DNA from: Harmonia axyridis
Taxonomy: Eukaryota; Arthropoda; Insecta; Coleoptera; Coccinellidae
DNA: 64,000 nt
Direction of reading: 5' to 3'
Assembly (NCBI RefSeq): GCF_914767665.1
Contig: NC_059507.1
Coordinates: 35,583,270-35,647,269 of the forward strand
Position numbers and translations under genes: made by a program. Shown in pieces: positions 48,401 through 58,565 of this stretch. The notes beneath the pieces were generated by a model, which did no database searches, had not been told where the DNA came from, and saw only the letters and a list, made by a program, of their open reading frames with translations. Numbering within the stretch: the first letter of the stretch is position 1; every line of letters begins with the position of its first letter.

Positions 48401-51400
48401 TAGAAGAGATGAACTAACAAGATGGAGCTTTGTAAACACATTAAACGACAGTTAAAGCTTAAGTTTCGCGTGAGCTTGAACAGTTATACCAACTCAGCGG
48501 CAAAAAAAATCAGAGTAATTTTAGACGAAAAAAAATTGAAATTAGTTAAATAAAAACGAGGCTTGAAACGGTAAATCACAGCAGTAATGAACACTCCTTC
48601 TCTCCTTTTCGTCATATCACATTTCATAATTGAATTCGTCACAGATGAAAGCGCGTATATCATTTTCTCGAGAGGAAAATTAATATCATACGTACTCCAA
48701 CATACCTGCATATAATTCGCCACATATTTCGCTGTTATCGATTTACATAATTGCGTTGAAAAAATAGAATTGAGTACGTAACCCTCTGTAATGAGCGAGA
48801 AATATAATTAATTAGTGATTTTTCGGCACAGTTTCATAGGTATATTTCATTTCTTGGTGTCGGAAATCGAAGCGTTATATAAATTATCAGTAGAAAAATT
48901 TTCTATTAGAAGTAAAAGGTTGCATCTGGTTCCTAATGAAATATTCAATCTATTTCACATTCATTCGAGGTCCGAGTACTTCCTGAAAACCTACTCGATA
49001 ACCTATGTTAGAAGAAGTCAAGGATAGATTCATCATGAAGAAAGTTTCAGTAGGCAAGTAATACACATACTACAGGAGAATGCTGCAAATCTTTAACAAT
49101 CAAAAGCCTCTTAATTTACTAACTATTATGATCAAATCGAGAATGTGGTTTTAATACCTAATTTTTTTCGATGTTTTACATCGTCCAACGAAAAAAATAA
49201 GTGATAGTCGAATAACCAGCAATGATTATGATGAATTATAATACTGCTAGAATACGTGCTATTTCGATGGATTTCGATTTTCGATTGATTCAAATATACA
49301 GGGTGTTCTTAATTGGAAAACGATAGATTCTTCGGATCATTTTAAGAATAAAAGTCATATAAAAATGGGCACTCGAACGCTTTTTTTTCGAGATACTGGG
49401 TATTAAGGTCAGATTTTTTTCTCATAGCACCTTCCCTTCACAAGATGTTTACCTTAAATTTGAAATGAATATTCCAATTCAAAATTTTCATCATGTGATA
49501 TGCTAATTTCGAATGCAATTCTACAGGGTGATACAGTGCCCGCTTCTTTCCTCCAGACTTTTTTTTTGGTGGATCACTGGTAGTTTAGAAAAATACGAAA
49601 AGAAATTTTGGTCTATAGGTAGTACTATAATTTTTTGTTTCTTGTAGTTTTGTCGTATCTGCTTCCGATTTCGAGAAAAATTTCATAAATTTTTCTAGTA
49701 ATCCTCAAAAGAATCCAAATTAGTATAAAGATCCAGTCAGTAAGCAGTGAATGTGATGAATTAATTAATTATAAGTTTTGATACTTATTAAACCCAATCT
49801 GTAGCGAAAATTTGACAAACTGGCATAATCACCACAAAAGAGTAGGACTACAAGAGACACCCTGTATCTCAAAAACAAAGCGTTTGCGGACCCATGTTTA
49901 TAGGATTTTTTCTTTTGAAATCATCTAAGGAATATCATTTTCCTTCGAATCTCTAATTTAGGAACACCTGTATTTCAATGATTATCTATGTTCATCAATT
50001 TTGGGGTTACTTATCAAAGTGACATATCATTAGTTCATCGAAAAAAGTAAGTTATCAATAACAGATATTCGCTCAGCAGAAGTATATGACTTGCCTTTTT
50101 TTAATTTAAGATTTTCGTTAATACTACGGTAGCAGCAATATTCCTAGATATTCTTGAGCGGCGCACACGTTTTCGATTCTTCACAGCACAAACTTGTTTC
50201 AACAGCTCGAATATTTCCACCAGTTTCACAATTGCTGATCACGAAGGTGCTTCACGACTACCTTAGTTTTGCGAATTTCACAATTTTTGTTGTGAATTTT
50301 AATAACTTCAACACGTTATTGAAACGTGTATTGTTCTATTTTCAGTAATGGCGTAATTTTTACATGTCAAATGTTAAACAATGACAGTTACAAAAGTGAC
50401 AGATGCTTAGATAGCGATAGTTGATGTTGATTGTTGAAAAAAATCAAGGACAGAATAATGATAAAATAGAATATTATTAACTGATGTCTGTTTTATTCTT
50501 TACCAAATATAAATATTTGAATTCAATAAAACATCATGACGAAGCCAAATATTTATTTCCATTTGAGCATGCAATTTTCCAAGAAAACGATCATTTCTAC
50601 GATTCAGCTATACCTGTGGTGTATCATTCTAAGTTTGAATAATGACTTCAATAATAATACAACGATCAGTTACTTACTTGTTGTTAGATTTCATTGCATA
50701 CATATTTTATTTTTTTCAGAATCTCTCTGATGTCCAGTCGATTTTTCTAGAATTGTAATGAGGTCCAAAGATAGAAAAATGGAACAAACAAATTATAGCT
50801 TTTGATAAATAGCGAATTAGTATATGTATATTGACGGACATCGATAATAATTCGAGTGGAGTTCTACCTTTTTAGCCTTGAAGTGCATACAGTATTTTGT
50901 ATATCGAAATTTTTCAACATTGTTAATTATTAATTTTTCAAAATTGTTAATTACTTTAATTTTTTCGCATTTTGAAGACTCAAATACATGAAGAAATTTA
51001 CGAATTTTGGAGCCTGAAAATATTAGAAATATGTGTATCGTGTATCTGTACATATATTATAAGTTTTGCATTCTTCGAAATTCATACGATAATGAAGATG
51101 TATGTATTTGGAAAAACTTGACAAGAATCATTTGAATAGGTCATATTACATATATGATATTGAACACCTATTTATGACATTTCGAATATGATTTTCGTAA
51201 TCAATAAAACCTTCTTGGTACCAAGGAGTTCAAAATTTTACTGTGAACATATTAATTTTCAAACTGGTGGCTTCAAGGGTGAAACTCATGAGAACTTTTA
51301 CGAATCTTTTCTTATTTTCAGGCGAAGTTTCGATGATGAGACGTTTCAAATCCAGTATTTTTTTTTTGTGCATAATATTTGGTTGCCCCAAAATTGAAGA

Positions 51401-52284
51401 ATATCGGAAGGGTGTATTTTTTTCGAAAAAGAATCTTTTTGAACTTTCCCAATATTTTTTTGATTGTAAAATACTCATCGACCAATCATTCTGGAGCACT
51501 CCGTATATCGAACCTAACAATTTCCTGTTCTATCTTTGAATATTCATTGGTTTTGTTTACAACTTTCCTATGAATAGGTTCATCCTCTCTAAAAAAGAAA
51601 CAATCATCAATTTGAAAGAATCTTAATAAGAAATCATTTTTGTATCTATATGAATATTCAAGCGCTTTCCTGAAGCTAAATAACTTGGAATTTTTTTAAT
51701 GAATGGTGCTTTTAACGAGGACTAAATACAATAGGTAATTTTTGTTGAAACCGAATTTCACACGTAGGTTCGTTGGTACCCTCGTTTTACATAATGTGTC
51801 AATACATAAAAAATTTAAAAGATTCGATTATTCCACATTTTAAGCCTTCAAAATTCAAGGTGTATAAGAGAGATGTGAAACAAATTGAATGCATTCAAAT
51901 TTGGTTTAAGAAAAAAAGGCCAAGCTGCCGATTAAGTTTACTGTTTGATATTCTAATTCTTCCCTATTCCTAATAGTAAATAATCGGAATTGCAGGTTTG
52001 GATTACAATTTTTTCGACCGCAAACGATAGTAAACATTCCAACGAGGAAGTAATTCTGATATGACGGTATTTGAAGTGCCGCAATTTTTTTCTAAATAGA
52101 TTCACATACCTTTAATGCTCGTCTCGTCCAGCACGTGCACTTTTTTCTTGCATTTGGCCAGCAAAACACAGAGCAGGGATCGCCCGAAGTAGTGCAGTTC
52201 GAAAAACAGATAACCAAAAATCACAAGGCATGCTAATCCGAAACCAATCTGAAAAAATAGGTCCATCATTTTGACAGGAAGCAC
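30495..52284 (-). CDS. THEM6-like hotdog-fold protein (gene 2), complete, very long intron 1
   Basis: Exons 52284-52110, 33652-33438 and 30911-30495 join in phase (175, 215 and 417 bp) to give 268 residues. Exon 1 encodes a signal-anchor (about residues 8-28, LFFQIGFGLACLVIFGYLFF) followed by ELHYFGRSL. Exon 2 carries MNNARFLRELDFAK, RTGLFYLIRKHKG and RYRRFIKLFSCYRI, and is exactly as long as exon 2 of gene 1. Exon 3 starts IIYWDDCSFYMEHRFI, aligned with IIAWEEKAMFIEQRFV of gene 1, and then has a tail about 60 residues longer that is polar and Thr/Asn/Glu-rich. Shared phases show tandem duplication. Intron 1 (33653-52109, about 18.4 kb) contains four DD41D copies, a Tc1 element, an RTE end and MITEs; intron 2 has a mariner relic. 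Exon 1 is assigned by phase and similarity across that distance, so it is the least certain part. Confidence 0.82.
31060..32085 (+). mobile_element. Mariner (DD34D-type) relic in THEM6-like intron 2
   Basis: On the plus strand, opposite to the host gene, fragments of a classic mariner transposase appear in order: MEKSAAEAHRML near 31123, GDEKWVY near 31475, GYPGHRSTLTAKPNIHG, TITGDRYRTQFMRLRRALK, HDNARPHVAKVVKTYLETLK near 31750, then after a frameshift HPPYSPNVAPWDYHLFRSMA and LPERWEKVLTSDGQCFES with a stop near 32007. Stops and frameshifts make it a pseudogene. Terminal repeats are too decayed to place exactly. Confidence 0.85.
32086..33437. other. Rest of THEM6-like gene 2 intron 2
   Basis: Contains sequence such as GGGAAAAGTGTTGCTATGTG (about 32640) and a G/C-run patch near 33265 that look transposon-derived, but no terminal repeats or coding motif allow a family call. 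Confidence 0.35.
34250..35185 (+). mobile_element. DD41D mariner-like element, copy F (different internal deletion)
   Basis: Both termini are present (CGGGTGTTTTTTTTTGAG and the inverted CACCCTT). Unlike the other copies, the N-terminal region continues past CGTCCATTTTAT into sequence for RRQNRPSEQLIRLTMER before jumping to RIWSEA. The deletion therefore has other breakpoints and removes the first catalytic Asp. Small indels follow. The frame from 34684 contains QQDGATCHTA and TPLDYF, then a stop at LEK. It lies in intron 1 of THEM6-like gene 2. Confidence 0.88.
35186..36236. other. Intron sequence, nothing recognised
   Basis: AT-rich part of intron 1 of THEM6-like gene 2 with no recognised gene or repeat. 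Confidence 0.4.
36237..36844 (+). mobile_element. DD41D mariner-like element, copy G (5'-truncated)
   Basis: Begins inside the transposase at the ALWAGGIIGPYFF region, so the left terminus and the first catalytic Asp are missing. It contains QQDGATCHTA and TPLDYF, a nonsense codon after TLDHL at 36600, and the regular right end before TA at 36845-36846. Confidence 0.88.
36950..37480 (-). mobile_element. 3' end of an RTE-like non-LTR retrotransposon (5'-truncated, degenerate)
   Basis: The minus-strand frame 37542-37075 contains KRKTYNSCILPVATYGLETM, RVTQRAMERIMLAISL, RVTDIMSRIAKLRWQWLAHV and GRPRKR, the usual end of reverse-transcriptase ORFs of RTE-type and related elements. It continues past a TGG-to-TGA change with DDIVAVAGKQWMKTAKDREE and a further stop. 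The element lacks everything upstream, as is typical of 5'-truncated insertions. The upstream boundary is about 37460-37480. Confidence 0.8.
38687..40229 (+). mobile_element. Tc1-type DD34E transposon, nearly intact, 1543 bp
   Basis: Terminal inverted repeats of about 27 bp start CACACATCGGAAAAGTCTAA and are exact at both ends, flanked by TA at 38685-38686 and 40230-40231. Inside is a transposase gene with one premature stop. Intact ends and the long reading frame suggest a young insertion. It is nested in a foldback element within intron 1 of THEM6-like gene 2. Confidence 0.92.
38971..39993 (+). pseudogene. Tc1-type transposase, one internal stop
   Basis: ATG at 38971 (MERHHLTLEEMNRVVGLLEG) is preferred over the upstream in-frame ATG at 38728, because the helix-turn-helix begins here. 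The gene is 341 codons to the natural stop at 39991-39993, the usual Tc1 length. The paired helix-turn-helix (about 5-110) is followed by a DDE domain with D152 (FTDESRFGYH), D242 (MHDNARPHTA) and E277 (LNPIEHVW), 34 residues between the last two, hence DD34E. Codon 308 is TGA (39892-39894) where the family usually has Trp (TAE-W-TNLNQED). Downstream the frame continues through SMNRRCRAVINQRGGHTLY. The stop removes about 33 residues. Confidence 0.92.
40721..40846 (-). CDS. Short unidentified reading frame, possible coding relic
   Basis: ATG at 40846 gives 41 residues (MKTMEEKIQGAKHIGIDDG...SAIKP). The frame is open about 18 codons further upstream (KAIKLLEWEKVEV) and looks like an amphipathic helix followed by a polar tail. 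The DNA just beyond (40947-41060) is repeated at 57797-57910, which suggests a transposon or processed-pseudogene origin. Family unknown. Confidence 0.2.
   Translation of the reverse strand: MKTMEEKIQGAKHIGIDDGCTQYRMSEASSTQEETESAIKP
41800..42010. other. GC-richer island of unknown nature
   Basis: This stretch is clearly richer in G+C than the flanks and is open on both strands, for example EKTDGIIRKAFSVPCL on plus and NRLGYNPNRSTAKSPC on minus. Neither frame matches a family I recognise. It may be a transposon fragment or a gene remnant in intron 1 of THEM6-like gene 2. Confidence 0.3.
42310..42540 (-). other. Duplicated segment with conserved minus-strand frame
   Basis: The minus strand reads, in one frame, IKAIFSIEQRLVKTRCYIL, then FSYALANPFILPYLLEQNH. 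A related segment at 61070-61165 reads SVANPFILPYLVEQDM in the same orientation. The central motif is conserved although the DNA has diverged, which suggests a coding origin, perhaps a membrane-receptor or transposon fragment. No family is assigned. Confidence 0.35.
42541..44586. other. Intron sequence with scattered CAGGGTG-type repeat ends
   Basis: Within intron 1 of THEM6-like gene 2. ACACCCTGTAACTCGAGAAC (about 43376) and AACACCCTGTATATG (about 43493) are ends of the same type as the MITEs elsewhere in the window, here in the same orientation. No gene was recognised. Confidence 0.4.
44623..45029 (+). mobile_element. DD41D mariner-like element, copy H (3' half)
   Basis: Starts at TIDLLKDTFGDRLISRFG, after the second catalytic Asp, and runs through TPLDYF to the normal C-terminus and right end (CACACTT). 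Its missing left end is represented by the inverted fragment at 45822-45869. Both pieces are joined to copies of the same 37-bp sequence. Confidence 0.85.
45822..45869 (-). mobile_element. DD41D 5' terminal fragment, inverted
   Basis: This 48-bp piece matches the left terminus of the family on the minus strand, from the GGCATTACTGT region to GGGTGTTTTTTTTCGAGG, ending before TA. It is preceded at 45785-45821 by the reverse complement of the 37 bp that precede copy H. Confidence 0.8.
46446..46479. repeat. Perfect 34-bp palindrome
   Basis: Two 17-base arms meet without spacer between 46462 and 46463 (arm AATCACAGATTACAGAT). A diverged version, CAGATTACAGATA facing TTTGTAATCTG, forms the centre of the foldback element at about 54555-54590. 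Confidence 0.85.
47318..48255 (-). mobile_element. DD41D mariner-like element, copy I
   Basis: 938 bp with both termini and TA at 47316-47317. The 218-codon minus-strand frame (48085-47429) holds FSDEAHF and QQDGAKCHTA. A 3-bp deletion turns the third motif into CDLTLDFFLWGY, one residue shorter than the rest of the family. A frameshift near the end (IADIMATNVGK) changes the C-terminus. Common internal deletion present. Confidence 0.9.
48256..49295. other. Intron sequence, nothing recognised
   Basis: Part of intron 1 of THEM6-like gene 2 without identifiable gene or repeat. Confidence 0.4.
49296..49974. repeat. MITE-like element with inverted arms
   Basis: Starts TATACAGGGTGTTCTTAATT and ends GGAACACCTGTATT. 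Both arms contain the GCG-TTT / AAAGCG motif next to a CTCGAAA-like box (CGAGATACTGGGTATTAAGG on the left, CCTGTATCTCAAAAACAAAG on the right). The order of landmarks is the same as at 19283-19927. Confidence 0.65.
50130..50420 (-). mobile_element. N-terminal relic of the second DD41D-like family
   Basis: The minus strand reads EQYTFQ, stop, then RVEVIKIHNKNCEIRKTK, matching the start of the relic at 13230-13915 (NTFQQSIEIVKILYKNGEN). After a frame change it continues IVKLVEIFELLKQVCAVKNR, the second helix-turn-helix part of a Tc1/mariner transposase. Flanking DNA, including GTCAAATGTTAAA, also matches. Catalytic domain absent. Confidence 0.5.
50421..52109. other. Start of THEM6-like gene 2 intron 1, nothing recognised
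   Basis: AT-rich, with frames open on both strands near 51190-51573 that overlap each other and have no motif. Considered noncoding. Confidence 0.4.
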
Positions 52285-52640
52285 AGATTCACATCTTGGT
52301 CATGTTGACACGGAAAACGACGATTTTACCGCGTTGATTTTTTTTTCATGGGCTGCATCATTTCGACGATCGATCGGAACGTGCTTAAAGTTTGATTGTT
52401 GGCGACAATTCTAGCTGACTCATGTGTTAATTTTCGAAGAACGAGAATGTTAGCTGTTGAGAAGGCGGCGTGCAATTCTTGGTCGTGTTGGAAAGCACTG
52501 TTTTGTTTGGGTAGGTTTGTTGAAGCGCGAGTTCTAACTATTGAACCGATAGCCGCGCATGCTCGCTAGCTTGAATTTTCGCGAGTGTTGCTCCATTTTC
52601 ATCTGGATGTTTTCCATCTTCGATCACTCTAGGGGATGCT
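52285..52640 (-). promoter_or_regulatory. Probable promoter region of THEM6-like gene 2
   Basis: The region upstream of the start codon at 52284 is richer in CpG and G+C than its surroundings (for example AGCCGCGCATGCTCGCTAG at about 52550). It contains an NRF1-like CGCGCATGC and, on the minus strand, TGAGTCAGC near 52415. No TATA box was seen, which fits a CpG-type promoter. Motif matches this short can be chance. Confidence 0.3.
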
Positions 52641-52924
52641 AGGTGGAAAGTTAACGAGCTGGTGTTTTTCCATGATGATTTGGATGAACTTAATTACGTG
52701 ATGGAATTCTTTGTGAAATATACGGAAAATTATTATTTCATTATCAATGTGAATTTATTTTAATGAATGGCCAGCACCGAGGTTTGAACCCGGGGTCATT
52801 TACTCCGAATGACTAGGACTGGGGGAAAATTATTGTTTACACTATCATGGTAGATATATACAGAATGTTAGTAAATAACTACGACAAACTGAAGGGAATA
52901 ATTCTCCTAAAAAAAAAAAATTGT

Positions 52925-55338
52925 TTGCTTTATAGGGTGATTAACCCCGATGGCCAATTAGACGTTTATGGAAAAATAATCATAATTTAGTTGTGAAAAT
53001 TTACAAGTTGGGGTTTGAGACAATGATCTTTCGCCCTAAAATATTTTCAGATCTCTACAACTTCTGGTTATAACAGAAACATACTAACGGGTGTTTTTTT
53101 TTCTAGGTATATAACTTTAAGTTGGCATTACTGTGCGAGATGGCGACCGATTTAACAGCTGTCAAGTGATTTATTCTCAGTTTGGTTTGGCAATTCATCA
53201 TGAATTGACTCACGCCTGAACAACGCTTGCAAATAGTGCAATTTTATTTCGAAAATAATGGTTCTGTGCGGAATACGTATCGCGCACTACGTCCATTTTA
53301 TTCTGTTTAGCGATGAAGCGCACTTCTGGTTGAATGGCTACGTCAACAAACAAAACTGCCGCATTTGGAGTGAAGCTAATCCTCAAGTGTATGTCGAAAC
53401 ACCGTTACATCCAGAAAAACTGACTGTTTGGTGCGCTTTATGGGCTGGTGGAATCATTGGTCTGTACTTCTTCAAAAACGATGATGGCCAAAACGTTACA
53501 GTCAATGGTGATCGGTATAGAGCCATAATTACTAACCTTTTCATTCCTGAATTGAACAACCATGATGTCCAGGAGCTGTGGTTCCAACAAGACGGCGCAA
53601 CATGTCACACAGCTCGTGCCACAATCGATTTATTGAAAGACACGTTTGGTGACCGTCTAATTTCACGTTTTGGACCTGTGAATTGGCCTCTAAGATCTTG
53701 TGATTTAACACCGCTAGACTACTTTCTGTGTGGCTATGTAAAGTCATTCGTCTATGCGGATAAGCCACAAACCCTTGACCATTTGGAAGACAACATTCGC
53801 CGTGTTATTGCCGATTTACGGCCACAAATGTTGGAAAAAGTCATCGAAAATTGGACGTCCAGATTTGACTACAACCGAGCCAGCCGTGGCGGTCATATGA
53901 CAGAAATCATATTTGAAATATAATGCCACAAGATTATCTTGCGGATAAATAAAATTCATGTTAATCGAATAATCCATCGTTGTTTTATTGCAATTCAAAC
54001 TTCTATAGTTCTAAAAAAAACACCCTTTACTACTTTCATATTTCAATTGGACACCCAGTATTTCATTGCATCATTAGATAGCTCTTTTGATAATAATTTT
54101 AGTAATATGCCAACCCTTGGAAAAAACCCAACGGCTTATGAGTTAATAGGATTCTTATGAAAAAAATGGAGACGACGACGGCATGTTTTTTGAATATTTC
54201 TGCAGAAAAAGTTTTCCTTCCTTTTCATTTTTGATTCTGCAAATAAGTACGTAGTATTTTAACACAAGTCGTGCTTTAGACCGAAAATGTACAGGGTTTA
54301 TCAGAATCATCAAATTCATCAAAAATCATCGAAGTATAACCTACACTTTTTATTATTTCAGTCAATTCTAATAATAAAAAGAGGAGATTTACCCAAGCAA
54401 ACCTAAAATAAATACTTCAAGTATGAGCGAGGAAGAACTTAAAATGCGGTAAAGCCGCAATCGTGGATTAGGTACTCTGTGACTTCCGGAAAACAGAAAA
54501 AAAATTAAATTCGATGTTTCGATAACTAAATTTGACATTTCATGAATTGTAGTCACAGATTACAGATAATATGGTATTTGTAATCTGTTATTGTAATTAA
54601 TAATTGTTCGTTGGGATTGTTTACAAATCCATAAACCAATTAAATTTTCAATTACGAATAATTTATTACTATTCATGAAATGTCAAATTTAGTTATCGAA
54701 ACATCGAATTTTAATTTTTCTTTGTGTTTTCCGGAAGTCAAACACTACTCAACACAGTTAGAAATGACGGTCTTTTCTGTTTCAAGTTCTTCCTCATTAA
54801 ATCTTAGGGTATTAATTTTAGGTATACCTAGAGTTTGCTTAAATATCCATCCTCTTTTCATACAGTAAATTGACAGAAATAATAAGAAATATAGGTTCTT
54901 ATTTTAAAATCTTGAATCTTGAATTTGAGTTTTGATAAACACCCTGTACATATTTGGTCGGTCCAAACCGCAAACAGTGTTATAATACTACATATTTGCA
55001 GAATCGAAAATGAAGAAGGTTTTATCGAAAAATAACTCTTCTACAGAAATATTCAAAAAAATGATGTGAATTCTCGTCGCCAACCTTTTTTCAAAAGAAT
55101 CCCATTAACTCCTGAATCGTTGAGGTTATACCCAAGGAATGGCATATTGCTGAAATTGTCATCAAAAGAGCTAATAATATACTGGGTGTGCCATTTGAAA
55201 TAAGGAAGTAGTAGTCTGTTTCCGGTATAACCGAATATGGGAGAGATTTATTAAATATTTTAGGGAGAAAGATCATTGCCATGATTAGTTTTCCAAGAAC
55301 GTATAATAGGCTATCGCGGTGAATCCCTCAGTATATAT
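52925..55338. repeat. Large foldback element interrupted by DD41D copy J
   Basis: The left arm runs from about 52925 (TATAGGGTGATTAACCCCGA) to 54547, with 931 bp of DD41D copy J inserted at 53097-54027. The centre is about 54548-54671 and the right arm 54672-55338 ends near GGTGAATCCCTCAG. Near the centre the arms match closely (GACTTCCGGAAAAC at 54481 against GTTTTCCGGAAGTC at 54732). Without copy J it would span about 1.5 kb with arms of about 650 bp. 4622-5400 is a single arm of the same family. Confidence 0.75.
53097..54027 (+). mobile_element. DD41D mariner-like element, copy J, nested, intact catalytic ORF
   Basis: 931 bp with both termini and TA on each side (53095-53096, 54028-54029), inserted in the left arm of a foldback element. 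The 221-codon frame 53258-53923 keeps FSDEAHF, QQDGATCHTA and TPLDYF at the 41-residue spacing. It differs from copy B mainly by substitutions. Common internal deletion and out-of-frame N-terminus as in copy B. Confidence 0.92.
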
Positions 55339-56932
55339 TTCATCCTCAAATGATGTACAATATACGGAGTCTTCAAATTTTGCTCAAAAACTAAAAATTC
55401 ATCTACTGCTCTCAATTTAAAAGAAATTGTACGCCACTGAGATATTTCAAACTAAAAATCACATTTGGTTTCCTCGTCCAATTGCTGACAGAAAATCTAT
55501 CATCATTTTTTTTATATGGGGTGCCGTTTTTATTAATAAAAATAAAACATCTCAATTTTAACAAATCATCAAGAACTATAAACTATAGTAATAGATGATT
55601 TTAAAGGAATGAAAAATACGCTTCAAGATGTTTTATTGTTTTGCATAATAACAGCGTATCATACAAATTGAACGAGAAATTCAAAAATAATTATTAGCCT
55701 GAAATATCTAGGTTGTGTATAATTATTTTAAATTAAAAGGGATCATTACCCATATGCGTTCCAATTTGAATTTTCAATTTACATATCATTAAATGCGCAA
55801 TAACTAGGTATGTACCTCTTGAAACCCACTAAATTCCATTAGAATATCTCCAACGATTTCAGAGCAATAAATAAATCGAAAGTTTTCAAGAAAAACACCC
55901 TGTATAATTTCAATTTCGTTATTAGGTGTTGTTAATTTTCTGAAAATGATTTCTTTTTTAATTTGTTGCCATTATTTTTTCTTCAAAAATTCATACCTTT
56001 ACCATTACATGCCAATAGCTCATAGACTTCCTGAGAAATGCTCTGGACGGCGATTTTGATTTTTATTCTCTCCAAAATGTAAATTTCAGGAGGGTGCTAC
56101 AAGGAGAGTTCAAAATCATCTTAGCTTAGCTGTTCTCATTGAATATTTTTGGTTCTAGTTACATTATGAACATGAAATTTTGTACGAAAACTGAAATTGT
56201 TATGTCTAAATATGACATTTCGAAATGTAATTATGCAACCAAAGAAAAATATTCCATAGAGTTGAAATTTAGTTTCAAAAGTTCAGTGAGTATCGTAAAA
56301 GAATCAAATATTAATTTCAAAGATCCGATATCTCTAAAAAACCTTCCATTCAAATAAACGTGATATTCATACGATCTAATTTCAAGATTCCTTGGTTCAA
56401 TCTAAGAATTAAAATAAATCAATGAAATTGATTAGGTAATCAAATTTTTTCTTGAGAACAACTCACTCAAGAAACACTCGATGAATTAATGAAAGATCCA
56501 TTTTCTCGCTGTCTGAACTTCTCACAGACAAAAAATCCGTTAGTAGTAAACTGGTAGTGTAACAATGTGTGTTAAATGACTTCGAATTGAATAGGATTGG
56601 ATATAATTGAATATAATTAGATGTTCTGAATTTAATGCGCTCTTTCAAATTGGATGATTATATCTTTTTCTTTTTTTTTAACAGTTGTACGATTTGAATA
56701 TTTGATCAACACAATAAAAACAATCACAACACGCTGAGGATATGTTTATGATCTAGAATCTGCTTCATCAAATAAGGTTTCGTCATCTACTTATAATGAT
56801 TTTCTTCCACAATTCTAGGATTTTATTCTGTATTCAGACCTAAAACAACCAAGAATTTGGAGAACTGTGACAGGCCAAATGTCATTAAGAAACATCATGA
56901 GCTATTTTCTTAAAAAAGGATATGCTTATATA
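55339..56932. other. No recognised gene
   Basis: AT-rich stretch with one CACCCTGTATAATTTC repeat end near 55905. The frame 56139-56357 is Lys/Ser-rich and without motif. Confidence 0.4.
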
Positions 56933-57793
56933 AAGGGTGTTTTTTTTAGAGCTATAGAACTTCAAATTGCAATAAAACAACGATGGATTATTCGATTGAC
57001 AAGAAATTTATTTATCCGTAAGATAATCTTGTGGCATTACATTTTGAATATGATTTCTGGCATATGACCGCCACGGCTGGCTTGGATGTAGTCCAATCTG
57101 GACGTCCAATTTTCGATGACTTTTTCCAACATTTGTGGCCGTATATCGACAATAACACGGCGAATGTTGTCTTCAAAATGGTCAAGGGTTTGTGGATTAT
57201 CCGCATAGACCAATGACTTTACATAGCCCCACAGAAAGTAGTCTAGCGGTGTTGAATCACAATATCTTGGAGGCCAATTCACAGGTCCAAAACTTGATAT
57301 TAGGCGGTCACCAAACGTGCCTTTCAATAAATCGATTGTGGCACGAGCTGTGTGACATGTTGCGCCGTCTTGTTGGAACCACAGCTCCTGGACATCATGG
57401 TTGTTCAATTCAGGAATGAAAAAGTTAGTAATCATGGCTCTATACCGATCACCATTGACTGTAACGTTCTGGCCATCATCGTTTTTGAAGAAGTACGGAC
57501 CAATGATTCCACCAGCCCATAAAGCGCACCAAACAGTCAGTTTTTCTGGATGTAACGGTGTTTCGACATACACTTGAGGATTAGCTTCACTCCAAATGCG
57601 GCAGTTTTGTTTGTTGACGTAGCCATTCAAGCAGAAGTGCGCTTCATCGCTAAACAAAATAAAATGGAAGTAGTTCGCGATACGTATTCCGCACAGAACC
57701 ATTATTTTCGAAATAAAATTGCACTATTTTCAAGCGTTGTTCAGGCGTGAGTCTTTTCATGATGAATTGCCAAACCAAACTGAGAATAAATCA
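56933..57793 (-). mobile_element. DD41D mariner-like element, copy K (left end of the gene truncated)
   Basis: Begins after TA at 56931-56932 with the regular terminus. The minus-strand 221-codon frame (57702-57037) keeps FSDEAHF, QQDGATCHTA and TPLDYF. At 57793 the family sequence stops, before the 5' terminal repeat, and passes directly into the repeated segment that starts at 57797. Common internal deletion present. Confidence 0.9.
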
Positions 57794-57796
57794 GTT

Positions 57797-57910
57797 TCAC
57801 ATCCAGTGCTTTACAAAATGTCACCTCTTATTTTTTGCAAAAATTTCCTGATCACATAGCCTCATCCTTTCTTGCTTTTATTTTTGATGTTTGGTTTCAT
57901 AATGAAACAG
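57797..57910. repeat. Segment repeated at 40947-41060
   Basis: CACATCCAGTGCTTTACAAA and the following bases match CACATCCATTGCTTTACAAA at 40948 and continue, with indels, through a GCTTTTATTTT-containing stretch. The family is unknown; a CACCCTGTATTG end follows at about 57980. Confidence 0.5.
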
Positions 57911-58565
57911 TCCTAGATAAAACTTTTATTGCGGTGATTTGATCGATTAAATGATTCGGCTGAACTGTTTTGTGTGGTTCACCCTGTATTGTAATTCGAA
58001 CGAACAATCAAGGAAGAATCGTTAACGCAGTAATAAAAAACATTATCTCAATTAACGCAGATACATCACCTCTTTCTTCTTTTCCCACCAATTCTTTGTA
58101 ATTTTCCACTACAAAATCTTCCACTGCCACCTGCTTGAGAAAGAAGCTGAATCATTCATTAATTCTTATTCAAAGAGACATGTTTATCGACTAATGGGAA
58201 ACCCGACGGTTTTAAACAAATTCAAACGTTTAGAAGTCGATGTTCTTTTTGGTATTGCGTCTAGCACTCCATATTCGAGGTCGTTGGAGAATTCTAGAAG
58301 GAATTTCTGTTAGAGCTTGAGGCTGCTCTTTACCGTGAACTTGAGTCGAACTTCCTGGAAATACTGTTATGTTTACGCGAAAAAAGAGGAGAGTCCGAAT
58401 GAAGACTTTAGTTGTTATTGTTACAGCTATCAGTGAATGCCGAGTGGTTTTTTTTTGCGATTACACTACACTATTTCATAGGAATAATTAGAGGATAAAT
58501 CTGGTGGTCCATATTTTAATTCAATAACTTTGACGTCGGATAGAACGACTTTCTTCTTGAAAAAA

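Noticed and set aside
51188..51573. Overlapping open frames on both strands, 64 to 98 codons
   Set aside because: No motif, no splice context, and open on both strands as AT-rich sequence often is.
52766..52822. tRNA T-arm-like sequence (minus strand CCCGGGTTCAAACCTCGG) with a possible acceptor end
   Set aside because: The 5' acceptor strand and D-arm are missing, so at most it is a tRNA or SINE fragment.
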